Source: Austropuccinia psidii
Taxonomy: Eukaryota; Basidiomycota; Pucciniomycetes; Pucciniales; Sphaerophragmiaceae
Direction of reading: 5' to 3'
NCBI GenBank assembly: GCA_023105745.1
Contig: JALGQZ010000011.1
Span: forward strand, 26,883,112 to 26,947,111
Length of the DNA: 64,000 bases
Made by a program: the position numbers and the translations under genes
Shown here: positions 9,943 to 19,502 of the stretch, one piece after another
How positions within the stretch are numbered: position 1 is the stretch's first letter
How the letters are laid out: each line of letters starts with the position of its first letter
The notes under the pieces: model-generated
What the model saw: the letters and a program-made list of their open reading frames with translations, nothing else
The model's database searches: none
What the model was told of the DNA's origin: nothing

Positions 9943-10440
9943 AGCGGAGGTAGTTTATTATGCAAATAGATGGTGACGAGTTGATTGATAATTTGTTTTA
10001 AAATTTTTGAATAAAAAGATCCAAATTCAAGAAAAAAGGTGCAAGTAAAATAATCGCATTTGCAAAATGCGATTTGTCGGGAAATTGAAGGAGGCGATGT
10101 TTTGCAAATTACTTCATATCATGCAAATGAAATCACTTCCCTGTGAGACATTGAATAAAGTTGACTAGTGAGAAACCTACTAAAGTCAACTTTTGAACTA
10201 TTCAACGCTCATGAGGTAAGGACTAAGCAAAGTGTTCATTTGATTGATATGAAATAAAATGGTTTTGTCGGCAAAACAGGAGACACAATTCTTGTCTTAA
10301 ATAGTCCACTTATTAGGTTTTAATTTGTGAGTCTCATGATTTAAACCCTAACCACAACATGGTGAATATACTGACCAATATCCCCTTAGGTCCTGTTGGC
10401 AGAGAAGGCCACTCAGCATATTTCGGCAATTGCGTTCATC
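9943..10440. other. Intergenic region with a hairpin at 10157-10193
   Basis: This should contain the promoter of the gene starting at 9942 (minus). The arms AAAGTTGACT (10157-10166) and AGTCAACTTT (10184-10193) are perfect reverse complements, with weaker outer pairing TTGAATA...TATTCAA. No gene is recognised. Confidence 0.4.
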
Positions 10441-10466
10441 GTGTACGCCAACAAGCCACCGTACTG
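10441..10466. repeat. Degenerate member of the 26-bp palindrome family
   Basis: The right arm GCCACCGTAC is intact and the outer left TGTACG is kept, but the middle of the left arm is replaced. It stands upstream of the gene at 7707-9942 and just left of the 84-bp minisatellite. Confidence 0.4.
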
Positions 10467-10494
10467 TACTACACTATGGATGTAATACGGAAGC

Positions 10495-11100
10495 GTGAGG
10501 AGGGTAACTGTTGTCGGAGGCATGTCGGGAGGGCACTACATGAGCGTAAGGATGGTAAGCAGTGTCGGGAGAATGTCAGGAGGGAGGGTAAGCGTTGTCG
10601 GGGGCATGTCGGGAGGGCACTACATGAGCATAAGGATGGTAAGCAGTGTCGGGAGAATGTCGGGAGGGAGGGTAAGCGTTGTCGGGGGCATGTCGGGAGG
10701 GCAGTACATGAGTGTAAGGATGGTAAGCAGTGTCGGTAGAATGTCGGGAGGGAGGGTAAGCGTTGTCGGGGGCATGTCGGGAGGGCACTACATGAGCGTA
10801 AGGATGGTAAGCAGTGTCGGGAGAATGTCGGGAGGGAGGGTAAGCGTTGTCGGGGGCATGTCGGGAGGGCACTACATGAGCGTAAGGATGGTAAGCAGTG
10901 TCGGGAGAATGTCGGGAGGGAGGGTAAGCGTTGTCGGGGGCATGTAGGGAGGGCACTACATGAGCGTAAGGATGGTAAGCAGTGTCGGGAGAATGTCGGG
11001 AGGGAGGGTAAGCGTTGTCGGGGGCATGTCGGGAGGGCACTACATGAGCGTAAGGATGGTAAGCGTTGTCGGAGGCATGTCGGGAGGGTACTACACAAGC
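10495..11100. repeat. Minisatellite, 84-bp unit, about 7 copies
   Basis: Copies of GGTAAGCGTTGTCGGGGGC begin near 10503 (variant), 10587, 10671, 10755, 10839, 10923 and 11007, exactly 84 bp apart, followed by a partial unit. Each unit holds two related halves, one with GCGTTGTCGGGGGCATGTC and one with GCAGTGTCGGGAGAATGTC, so it grew from a shorter repeat. Because 84 is divisible by 3, stop-free units give long frames on both strands; these are not credible genes. The word GAGCGTAAGGAT is shared with the 40-bp minisatellite at 5062. Confidence 0.9.
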
Positions 11101-11596
11101 GTAAGGATGGTAGGGGCGGGGGTGTGAAAGCGTAAGGAGTGGTGAGGACGGAGAGGGGCGGGCAGTGTCGGAGTCTCATCTGGATGGAGGGCGGTGCGGG
11201 TGCGTAAGCATGCTAAGCGTTGGGGAGGCGGAAGCCAATGAGGTGAAATTACACGAACGTTGCGCATAGTGTTGAAATGGGTTTGGGCTTTGAGTGACAT
11301 TCTCATGTGACACATGTGACAATTGACGTTGTCTTGGCGCTGACGTGACGTGACCCACTAAATCCAGTGACTATAAAGTGACACTAACGCGACTGAAGCA
11401 AGATTTTATACTGACCGCGGTGCGACGTGAAGTCAATCGCCGACGATTGACGCGAGATTCGCCCTGGTGTAATATGACTATTTTCAAGTACAAAAGTTCC
11501 ACATGTTTGATAAAAAAGGAGACTGAGGTGGGATTTAAGCAATAAAAATAACTGAGGAGGGGGATAATTGGCATAAATTGTATATACAAAAATCAT
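11101..11596. other. Flank between minisatellite and MULE gene, no gene seen
   Basis: Degenerate continuation of the G-rich repeat words (to about 11240) passes into AT-richer sequence. The left terminal inverted repeat of the MULE transposon should lie somewhere here or further left; I could not find a counterpart of the inverted repeat at 15170. Confidence 0.4.
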
Positions 11597-14500
11597 TCAA
11601 TCAGAATCAACCTCCAAAATGGTGGGTTTTTTCTGAGAGGGGGGAGGAAGATTGGACAAATACAACATTCTGTGTTTCTTAAATTTATCAGCCCACCCCA
11701 GGGCTTGTTTTTGGGCATGAATCTCCCAGTTCACAGTAATGGGGGGGACTGGATAAACCTTAGAAATGATGATGTCCAATGGAACAAAATGAGCACAACT
11801 ATTCAAGAAGCAGATGAAAATGGGGGGATTATCATTTGGAGGACAGAAATAAGGGAAAAAGGAAAAAGATTGGGCTGTGGAATAAAAGAAAACTGGTCTT
11901 TTATACTTATTTGCAATTGGATCCCCCATGTCAGGCATGGACATCCACTTGCTTTTTGGAGCCTGGCCAACATCTTCATACCATTCAATTCTTTCCAAAT
12001 AAGAGGATACTGAGGGAATTAAGGTGTTCATGGCTTCATAAAGGTCTTGATTTTGGTGAATTTCTTCAGCCAAGTCACCTCTGACATCAGCCCATTGATC
12101 TTGAGTCTTGTAAATGAAGTGGGATACTGTTCTGTAGCCACAGTTTCCATCACCCTGGACATTGATGGCCTTGAAGGTGTATTTCAATATAAACTTGGGC
12201 AAGTCTTCTGAGCCAGTTATCTGATAACATAAGTTCAAAAAATGAATAAATATCAAAATAAACAACATAAAATTACATTAAAAAGAATCAGAAACTCACA
12301 AACAGCTTGGAGCATTCATCACTTGTGTGATAGTTGCTTTGACAATTCTCACAGGTCAGGTCAATTGCATCATAGATATTCAAACTGGTGCCAGGCTTGT
12401 GTGATTTTCTTTGTGATGTTTTGCTTCCAATTGCCAATCTTCTGGACCTTCTAAGAATTACTTCTGATTTATTTGATTCAGTTGCTGAGGGTAGTGAATC
12501 TTATGAACTGATGGATTTAGATAATGAGTCCTCAGAATCTTCAGAATCTTCAGATGAGTCCACTTCCATAATTGGAGAGGGGACATTTGACTGGGATCTG
12601 GAAGTTGTTGTGCTGGTCACTTTTGATGGGGGTCTTCCTCTTCTCTTGGTTTGACTCTCAATGATTTCAAATCTTGAAGGTTCTCTTTTGTTTTTATTCT
12701 TGGCTCCTTGGGGTCTTCCACGGATATTCTCGCATTCTAGAGGGTCTTCATAATATTGATCATCCTCTTGACTCTTGGGAATTTGATCAAATGGGACTTT
12801 TCCAGTCAAAACATCTTGAAAATGTTGGAGTATTGGGGTGATTTCTGCCATTGGTCTTTGAAACAGGTCTTCCCCAATGTCTTCAAATATTTTCTTGGCT
12901 TCATTCTTTCTTTCTTTTTCAACACTTTGATCATCACCTTGAAAACCAGTCTGAGAAGAATATGACAAGCAAAATCAGTTGATAAGAAAAAAATAATGAG
13001 AAGAAATTAAAAAACCCTCACAGGCAAATTCAAATGCCACTGAGGATGGAAGTCTGATAATTCAAGCCGTTGGCGCTTGGCAAATGCCTTTTGGGTCTTA
13101 TGCTTGCAAGGAATGCCTTTATAATTGTTGTATTTGTTGGTGCATTTTTCATTTGGAGGAAATTTTGTTTTGAAATTTTCAAAGGCAATCTGAAGAGCAT
13201 AATGAGACACCTTGCCATTGAGGGCACAGATGTGTGGAGGAAAATTCTTGACATGGACAATCATTTCTTTGGAGATTCTGTTGATAATTTCAATAAATTG
13301 TTTTCTGAATGCCATGTGGAGTGCCCTGACTACCTCCAGGAGAGTACCAGTGGACTTTTGTAGCCAAAGTTTAACCATGGCATGGGCACCTTCAACTCTG
13401 GAGGTGGAGCCCACACCCAGGTGGCAATGGTGGTTTGTCCAGGCTGGCACATAATACTCCTTTAGAGGAAGCCAAGTATTTTCCAAATACTGCAAGACCT
13501 CAGCATTTTTAACTTGCTTTTGAAGCTTCTTCCAGTTGTCTTTGAAAGACTTTTCAGTGGGTGAATACATAAGCGGAGAAAAGAATCCCAAAGTCATTAA
13601 TAAAGACAATAATAAGAAAACAAGTGAAATAACATGAAATAAAATGAAGAAGTATATTACTTGATTCCAAAGGCCCATAAAATTTTCAAAATCAGTTCCA
13701 TGACCAATTTTCTTCATGCAATGAGCAGATACATCCTTGTTGATGTGCCAAATGCATAGCATGACTTTGGAGTCTGGGAAGAGCTTCTTAATAGAGTTTT
13801 TCAAGGCCAGATCCCTGTCAATAACAATAACTGGGGGGGGACAAGATTGGTGTTGTTGAGGACCTTTTGAATGTATTGATTTAATGCCCAAGTATATGAA
13901 GCTTCATTTTCATTCTTCATCAAACAAAAAGCCCCAGAAAAGGTCTTATTTGTTGAGCTGAATCCAACAATATGAAAAAGAGGCATTTTGTACTTATTGG
14001 TTTTATAAGTACAATCCATAAGAATGACATGAGGAAAGCCATGAAGAAGTTTTATGGCCAGGGGGTGAGTAAAAAACAAGGAGGTAATGTGTCCCTCAGA
14101 ATCCCTTGCAGAGGACCAAACAAAATTTTCTTCTTTGAGAGTGTCAATAAGAGCATCAATGGGCCTTCTGCCTTGCAGTTTGTCTTTCTTTATTTTCTTG
14201 ACTTGGTTATAAATGTCTTGAAGGATTACAGGCCTGTCAGACTCCCTCTGGCTGCATAATTGGGCCTGAATTTGCCTTGGCATGAGGAGTGATTCAGACA
14301 TTTGAGCAATTTGGGATGTTTCTTGCTCATTGAATTTCCTGAAAGCAGGATGTGCCATGATATTTTCAGTGGCATCATGGCTATGTTCAGGATTTTTGAC
14401 TTTAAGAGTCCAAGTGGTGCTCTTGGCATATTTCCTGGCATAAAGTCTAAAAGGACAGTCAAACTTTCTTGAGGTGACTGTTTTGGAGGGGCTTTTGTTG

Positions 14501-14664
14501 GGATTTGGGGTGCCAGACCTATCACAACATATTTCAATTTGGTTGTGGGTCATATTGGACCTCAAGGTGGACACAGCATACCCCTGAGCCCTGGCAACAT
14601 TATGCACATGTTTCCAAAGAAGCTCAAGGGTCTGAAATTCACCTTCAGTGGGGGGTTGGAGCAT
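11597..14664 (-). CDS. MULE-type transposase fused to AT-hooks, CCHC knuckle and OTU domain
   Basis: Exons on the minus strand are 14664-13022, 12950-12300 and 12230-11597; introns are 71 and 69 nt and in phase. The order is: a FAR1-like Cys/His region (CCDRSG, DCPF, HSHD); the MULE DDE core with Asp in HVILMDCTYKTN, Asp in VIVIDRDLALKN and Glu in TSRVEGAHAMVK; two AT-hooks (RGRPQG, RGRPPSK); a CCHC zinc knuckle (CENCQSNYHTSDEC); and an OTU cysteine-protease-like domain (GDGNCGYR nucleophile region, AHFVPL histidine). The family excises and inserts DNA; the OTU part may cleave ubiquitin-like tags. Breaks: the G8 run at 13833-13840 is one base short, and a TAA at 12501-12503 interrupts the linker after the AT-hooks. 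Hydrophobic residues encoded by 13571-13660 look like a retained intron with a GT donor but no clear AG. Confidence 0.85.
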
Positions 14665-14679
14665 TTTTGAATGAAAAAT

Positions 14680-15125
14680 ATGTGTAAAAGTGAAAAAAAG
14701 GGGGGATTTGGGGATTTGGAATGGGGTAAGAACCTTTCGAAGTGTGAAAAAGAGGTGAAAAAAGGTGTGAAAAATGAACAGAAGGGGTTAAGAGTAAAAG
14801 AAAGTGGTTTAAATATGGGATTAATGGATGAGGGAAGGTAAAAAATTGGAAATTTGGAGGCTTGAAAGCAGGTTGTTGTGGTGGAAAATGCAGTCTTTGG
14901 GTGAAAAAAATAAAAAAAAGGGTGAAAAGCTTTGCAAAATGGCTTTGGTAATGCTGTTTTTCCAAAAAAAAAATGGTTTGGGGTGGGGATAATGTGGATT
15001 GTTGGGGTGTTTGGGCTTTTTTTTGGGGGGGGGGGGGCTGGTCAAAAAAATCTGAAACAATTTGGAGTTAGAGAGGTTTTGTGGGGAAAAAACCTCTTTT
15101 GGGCATGTTTTGGCCCAATACAGGC
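14680..15125. other. Strongly strand-asymmetric G-rich tract upstream of the MULE gene
   Basis: On the plus strand this stretch is nearly devoid of C but rich in G runs (G6, several G4, and G13 near 15025-15037) mixed with A and T runs. On the transcribed minus strand it is therefore a pyrimidine-rich upstream region, as in many fungal promoters, but unusually extreme. No gene is supported in it. Confidence 0.6.
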
Positions 15126-15169
15126 ATTGTTGTGTTTCATTTTTAATTAAAAATGGGCCCAGGGCACCC

Positions 15170-15270
15170 CTTACGTGTTTTTACTAAAAACTTACGTGTT
15201 TTTACCAAATTATGGCCAAAACACGTAAGTTTTTAGTAAAAACACGTAAGCTCTTACGTGTTTTTACCAA
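15170..15270. repeat. 33-bp-arm perfect inverted repeat built from a TTACGTGTTTTTAC word
   Basis: Positions 15170-15202 and 15218-15250 are perfect reverse complements around a 15-bp loop. Within each arm the word TTACGTGTTTTT occurs twice, and a fifth copy follows at 15254. It marks the change from the G-rich MULE flank to AT-rich retroelement sequence, so it could be the right terminal repeat of the MULE element. I found no left copy. Confidence 0.7.
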
Positions 15271-15274
15271 TACC

Positions 15275-15455
15275 CTTAATATATTAATCTTTATTATATT
15301 ATATTTATTTAATAACGTAATAATTTTATGCCATAATTATGATAATTTTTATTATTATAACTATTTTTTATTTTGTTTATTTGATAAGGAAATTCAAAGT
15401 ACAATAAGTGAAATATTTGTAATATTTACTTATTTTTTCATGGTAAAACCTTGCA
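15275..15455 (+). mobile_element. Fragment of a B-type LTR (3' end only)
   Basis: The last about 180 bp resemble the end of the element B LTR: TTCAAAGTACAATAAGTGAAA, then TTTACTTATT and a degenerate CATAGTCAAACCTTACA-like end reading CATGGTAAAACCTTGCA. It directly abuts the decayed reverse transcriptase of element E. Confidence 0.5.
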
Positions 15456-15603
15456 ATAACAGCCAAGTATTACTTTTGGAAAATGCCAAAGGAAAACTTC
15501 AAATAGTTCATGATCCTCAAGACCTCAATAAATTCACAATATAAGATGCAAGATTACCACAAAGTGTAGATGAGCTTGTAGAATCATTTTCAAATGGAGC
15601 ATC
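15456..15603 (+). pseudogene. Element E: start of decayed gypsy reverse transcriptase
   Basis: Translation gives KGKLQIVHDPQDLNKFTI, a stop, then DARLPQSVDELVESFSNGA. This matches the conserved N-terminal part of Ty3/gypsy reverse transcriptases (K-LRIVHD-x-x-LN, D-A-x-x-P). The domain resumes at 42825 with YFGLIKIMGGYH, so element A was inserted into this gene. Confidence 0.7.
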
Positions 15604-17525
15604 TGTGAGCCTTGAGGTATACTTTACATACCCATATAGACCACAATTATCTTAAAAATAAATTTTGAATTAGGCATAACTCATAAGTCATGCATATATT
15701 CAAAAGTCATCATTTCTGATTTCAGAAAAGATGAATAACTCTTTATTGAGTAAGTAAATCCATGGATTTAAGGCCAGATTTGGCTTCTACACAAATATTC
15801 ACCTAGGGTAGCTCCATAGAGTGAATAAGCTCAAATTAACTATGTGAGGTGGTAATATGGAAGATACTTCAATACCACATCATCAATACCACATAAAACA
15901 TCTGTGGAAATTTTTGTTTTTCTTAATTTCACACCAAAATAATGGGAATGTGAGAAATCTGATGTTACATATACACTAAGAATAGTGTTATGCATGTTTT
16001 GGGCACTTAATATCATGGTATTCTTACATGGACGTGTGGTACACCCATAGTGGATATCTCACTTGAAGCTTAATTTTCTATTTTGACGTGAAAAATAGGC
16101 AAGGGGGACAAAAGACATCAAAGAGAGCCAGGGTACCCAACTTCTTAGGCCTCAGAGGCATGGACAGCTCCAAAGCTTGGATCCATGGCTGATCTTGGCC
16201 TAATTGGCAAACTAAAAACTTTTGAGAACTTGGTTACCATGTTACAACTACAGTAAATCATAAGAAAGTAGAAAATAACCTGCTATTTTGACGTGCCAAG
16301 GAGGTAAAGAGCTACTTAGACTCCTGTAACCATGTCAATTCTTAATGACTTTCCATGAATAGATCCTAAAAGAGTAATTAAAACCCTTTTTTGGACTTGT
16401 ATCCATTTATTTACCTCATAGCAAACAGCTAAACGCTGATATTTGCAATTCTATGTGGAAATGAGGTAAACACTCCAAAAGTTCATTCAAAATACGATTC
16501 TTAATTAATATCTCCAAAACCTTCAGGACCAATGGAGAGCTGTATTATCTATGGCATAACCAAAAATAATTATGGTTCTACTAGTAAAATGCAAAGTTTT
16601 ACTTACAGTCTGTTTTTGATTATTCTATGTGAAACACTGAATCATCAAAAATTCACAGTAATTACAACCTGTGATGCAATTGCCAATAGAATTGATAAAT
16701 TTGAGAAATAAATGATTATTTTGAAATGAAAGAAGATTTAAAGGTGTTACCCCTTTTATTCTTAACCATATCGGGTTTGGTAGTCACGTAAAAGCATCAA
16801 TTGAGTAATTATGATAATCTTATGTGACAACAGATGATGCAATCAATAATCCAACAGGGTTTATTGTTCCATCACTCACTGGGTTTTCAGTTTGCTCCAT
16901 GGAATGCCTCTGTGAGCTGTTGTTGACTTAAAAGAGGCCTCCTCTTGCTGTTTTTTCCAGATCAAATCATCTTATTATCCATTTATATCATTGTTACCAA
17001 CAAGTATTAGTTAAAGCTATTCTTAAGTGTTTTAATTCTTTCAGAATCAATCAGAAAGACGTGAAATCATATAATCCAACTATATATTGTTTTAATCCTG
17101 CTATAAATCATTTTGATCCCTTAAATCCACAATTCTACATCAAATTTCTCTACTTATATCTTTCAATAAGCTCTTTGGAGTATAAGTGACTAATTTATCT
17201 TTAGTTCTTAAAGTTTTTCTCTAAAATTAGTTTTCTTCAAGAATTATCTTTATAATTATTCTTGCAAAAGATAATTATATATTAAAATAATTTTATTATT
17301 TTAATAAAAGAAGTTTTTATTATTAAATTCTTCTTGCAATTGATTCTTGTAGACAATTACTGCTTACTGTTAAAATCACTAGTAGTGTTTAACAAGTGAA
17401 AGAAATAATTCTTTAATTAGTGAATTGTGGTTATGATAATATTTTATTATTATATCTCATAAGAACAGACATAGTACTGTTGATTAATAGTAATATTATC
17501 AGTAGTTTCATAGTCAAATCTTACA
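15604..17525 (+). repeat. Element A 5' LTR
   Basis: 1922 bp, TG...CA termini, matching 40925-42824 over its whole length with scattered differences and small indels. The divergence is clearly greater than between the two B LTRs, fitting the deduced order of insertion. Confidence 0.9.
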
Positions 17526-17640
17526 TTTGGGGGCCTAGCCATGATTTTAACCAGAGTTTTGGTTATAATCATATTCTAGACTTCATTCTTGGTGTTCTAA
17601 GAAACCACCATACCTACCAAATCTTACATTTTGGGGCCTG
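17526..17640 (+). other. Element A primer-binding region, partly duplicated
   Basis: TTTGGGGGCCTAGCCATGA directly follows the 5' LTR, where a primer-binding site is expected. A second, similar stretch (CTTACATTTTGGGGCCTGGC) lies about 105 bp downstream, suggesting a small duplication that included the LTR end. Element B has the same block (TTTGGGGGCCTGGCC) after its 5' LTR. I did not match it to a named tRNA. Confidence 0.5.
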
Positions 17641-18017
17641 GCTGTGTTTTTTGAACCTTGTGCCTTTAATTAATATATTTTTAAGTTCTAAAATATATTA
17701 ATTTAATAATATTTGTTTCTTTCATTTTAAAGTTAAAATGATTGTTAGTTTTGAAATTGTTTTGGAAATCTTTTTCATTGAGGAATTTGGTTTCATCTTA
17801 TACTGTTTTTAGACATGGCTTTTTCACATCCAAAAACTTATGAAATTATTCTTTGAGTTACTCTGAATTAATTTTCATTCAAAATCTTAAATTTTAATTT
17901 TTTTTCTTTAAAAAGAATAATTTTTTTAATATTAAAAAATATAAAACTTATAAAAAATCTTTAAAAATATTTTAAAAAAGTATAAAAAATAATTTTTCTC
18001 TTTTATAATTTTTCTAG
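17641..18017 (+). other. Element A untranslated leader, AT-rich
   Basis: No coding region is supported. It ends in a T-rich tract and TTTCTAG at 18011-18017, a plausible 3' splice site preceding the leader exon; element B has TTTTTAG in the same place, so the leader is probably spliced. Confidence 0.4.
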
Positions 18018-18838
18018 TGTCTTTAATCAAATACTGTGCAGCTGGCAACAGCTCAGTAAAAGATATATCACTTGTCCAGAATCTTCAGAAGAAGAATCTG
18101 AAGACAGTATTGAGGTGCAAATTTCTAAAAGAGGAATCTTATTTAACTCAGAAAAGAATAAATTACCACCAAAAGGTGTGTGTTTTATCTAATATTTTTC
18201 ACTTTTTTATCTTTAAATTGACATGAAAATGGTGCATACCAGAAATGGAAGCAACTATTCAGTTCAACCCAATGGATGTGCACAAGGAAGAGTCCAGACC
18301 AAATCCAGAAGTTCCAAGTCTTCCTCAAGAAAGGCACATTTGGAGGATGCCAGAGTTGCCCCCAATTCCCCAAGGTCTGTACCCACAGATTTTGACGTGA
18401 ATTCTGAGCCTGAACTGATTCATGATAATATTTCCAGGGCTGAACCATTTTCAAGTGGCAGCAATAGAAATATATCAATTCCAATACAAAAATTGGTTCA
18501 GAGCAGCCAAAGAAGAGGAGTGGGAAATATGCCCAAGCCTTTGGCAGGGGGCCATGAACTCTTACTTACATATCAAAAGCTTTCTGGGTCAGGAGAAGAT
18601 CATAGAATTCTTAGGAGGTTGGGGCCCATTGTCTTGCAAAAACAAGGTCAAAAAGATAAAGAATTGGTCGAAGAACCAAGGTCTTTTATCCAGAGACCAG
18701 AAGAAGGAACTGGAAATGACTCCAGCTTTGGAGACAGAGGCCCCAGTGGCGTCTACCAGCTCCAAACCAGCCCCAGAAGTGTCCAAGGACAAGCCCAAAG
18801 GTCCTCAGAAGAAGCAGAGAGGTCCCAAGAGACATTGA
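18018..18838 (+). pseudogene. Element A overlapping frame (ORFx), spliced, partly broken
   Basis: A leader exon (18018-18175) joins through a 67-nt intron (GTGTGT...ACCAG) to 18243, then, if the 63-nt stretch 18375-18437 is also removed, to 18438-18838. This frame differs from gag. The last part codes for IEIYQFQYKNWF, EEEWEICPSLWQGAMNS and GGWGPLSCKNKVKKIKNW, clearly homologous to the same frame in element B with conservative changes (D/E, V/I, Y/W). After its stop at 18836 the frame still carries the conserved FNMARTLMEF segment. The function of the product is unknown; it could be an accessory or Gag-like protein. Confidence 0.5.
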
Positions 18839-19502
18839 AGCAAGGGCAAAGGCAAAGCCAATTGGAACAGACCTTACCCAAAAGGTTATAGGATCCCCAA
18901 ATTGGATCCTTAAGCCATGGACAGTGTATTCAACATGGCCAGGACTTTGATGGAATTCATGGCCAAAGAGCAGGAAAGGATGAACAGAATTTTTCCAAAG
19001 AAATAATAGATCAGATACTTTTTTTTTCAATCTAATATTGAGGTAGCCCTTGGTAAATTTGATGTAAAGATAAATAAACTTACATCACACATAAGTGAAT
19101 TAAAAAGAAATGACAAAAGATATACTGAATGGTATCAATTGGCAAATGCCAGAATTGATCCAATTATCAATTTATGTAACAGAATTGAAAGTACATGTCA
19201 GGTTCATAATGATGAGATGGAAGATCTTTCCATTTTTAGAATTAATGATCAACTTAAAATTTCAAAAGATCATGTCTTAGAAATAGTTGAAAATACCAAT
19301 CAGTTTGCTACACATTTAGCAAAAAGGGACAGTGAAAGGCAGAAGTTAAAGAATGAAATCATTGCAAATGTAGAACAAATTCATAAGAATTATGTACCAC
19401 ATATGCCAAGACATTCTACACCTTTTACTGAAGAAAAGCCTTCTTTTAAAGGAGGTTTGACCCCATTCTTAGGAGAAAATGTTATCTCTGCAAAAGATAT
19501 TC
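18223..19502 (+). pseudogene. Element A gag, N-terminal part, frameshifted
   Basis: The gag frame opens at the ATG at 18223 (conserved start TRNGSNYSVQ, compare TRRGSQYSIQ in B), which lies inside the intron of the overlapping frame. It stays open to 18891, stops at a TAG, and resumes after frame slips, one in the T9 run at 19018-19027, to give a coiled-coil-like region (KFDVKINKLTSHISELK, HNDEMEDLSIF). At 19502 it is cut by element B; the Retrotrans_gag core continues at 36330. Confidence 0.65.

Noticed and set aside
10495..11100. CRISPR-like array
   Set aside because: Units are contiguous 84-bp tandem repeats without unique spacers, in a eukaryotic context.
10359..11179. Open frames of 126-236 codons on both strands
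   Set aside because: The 84-bp unit is divisible by 3 and stop-free, so frames arise automatically; repetition in all frames argues against a gene.
15160..15270. Telomere-like repeat
   Set aside because: The TTACGTGTTTTT word occurs five times in both orientations as an inverted repeat, not as a directional short tandem array.
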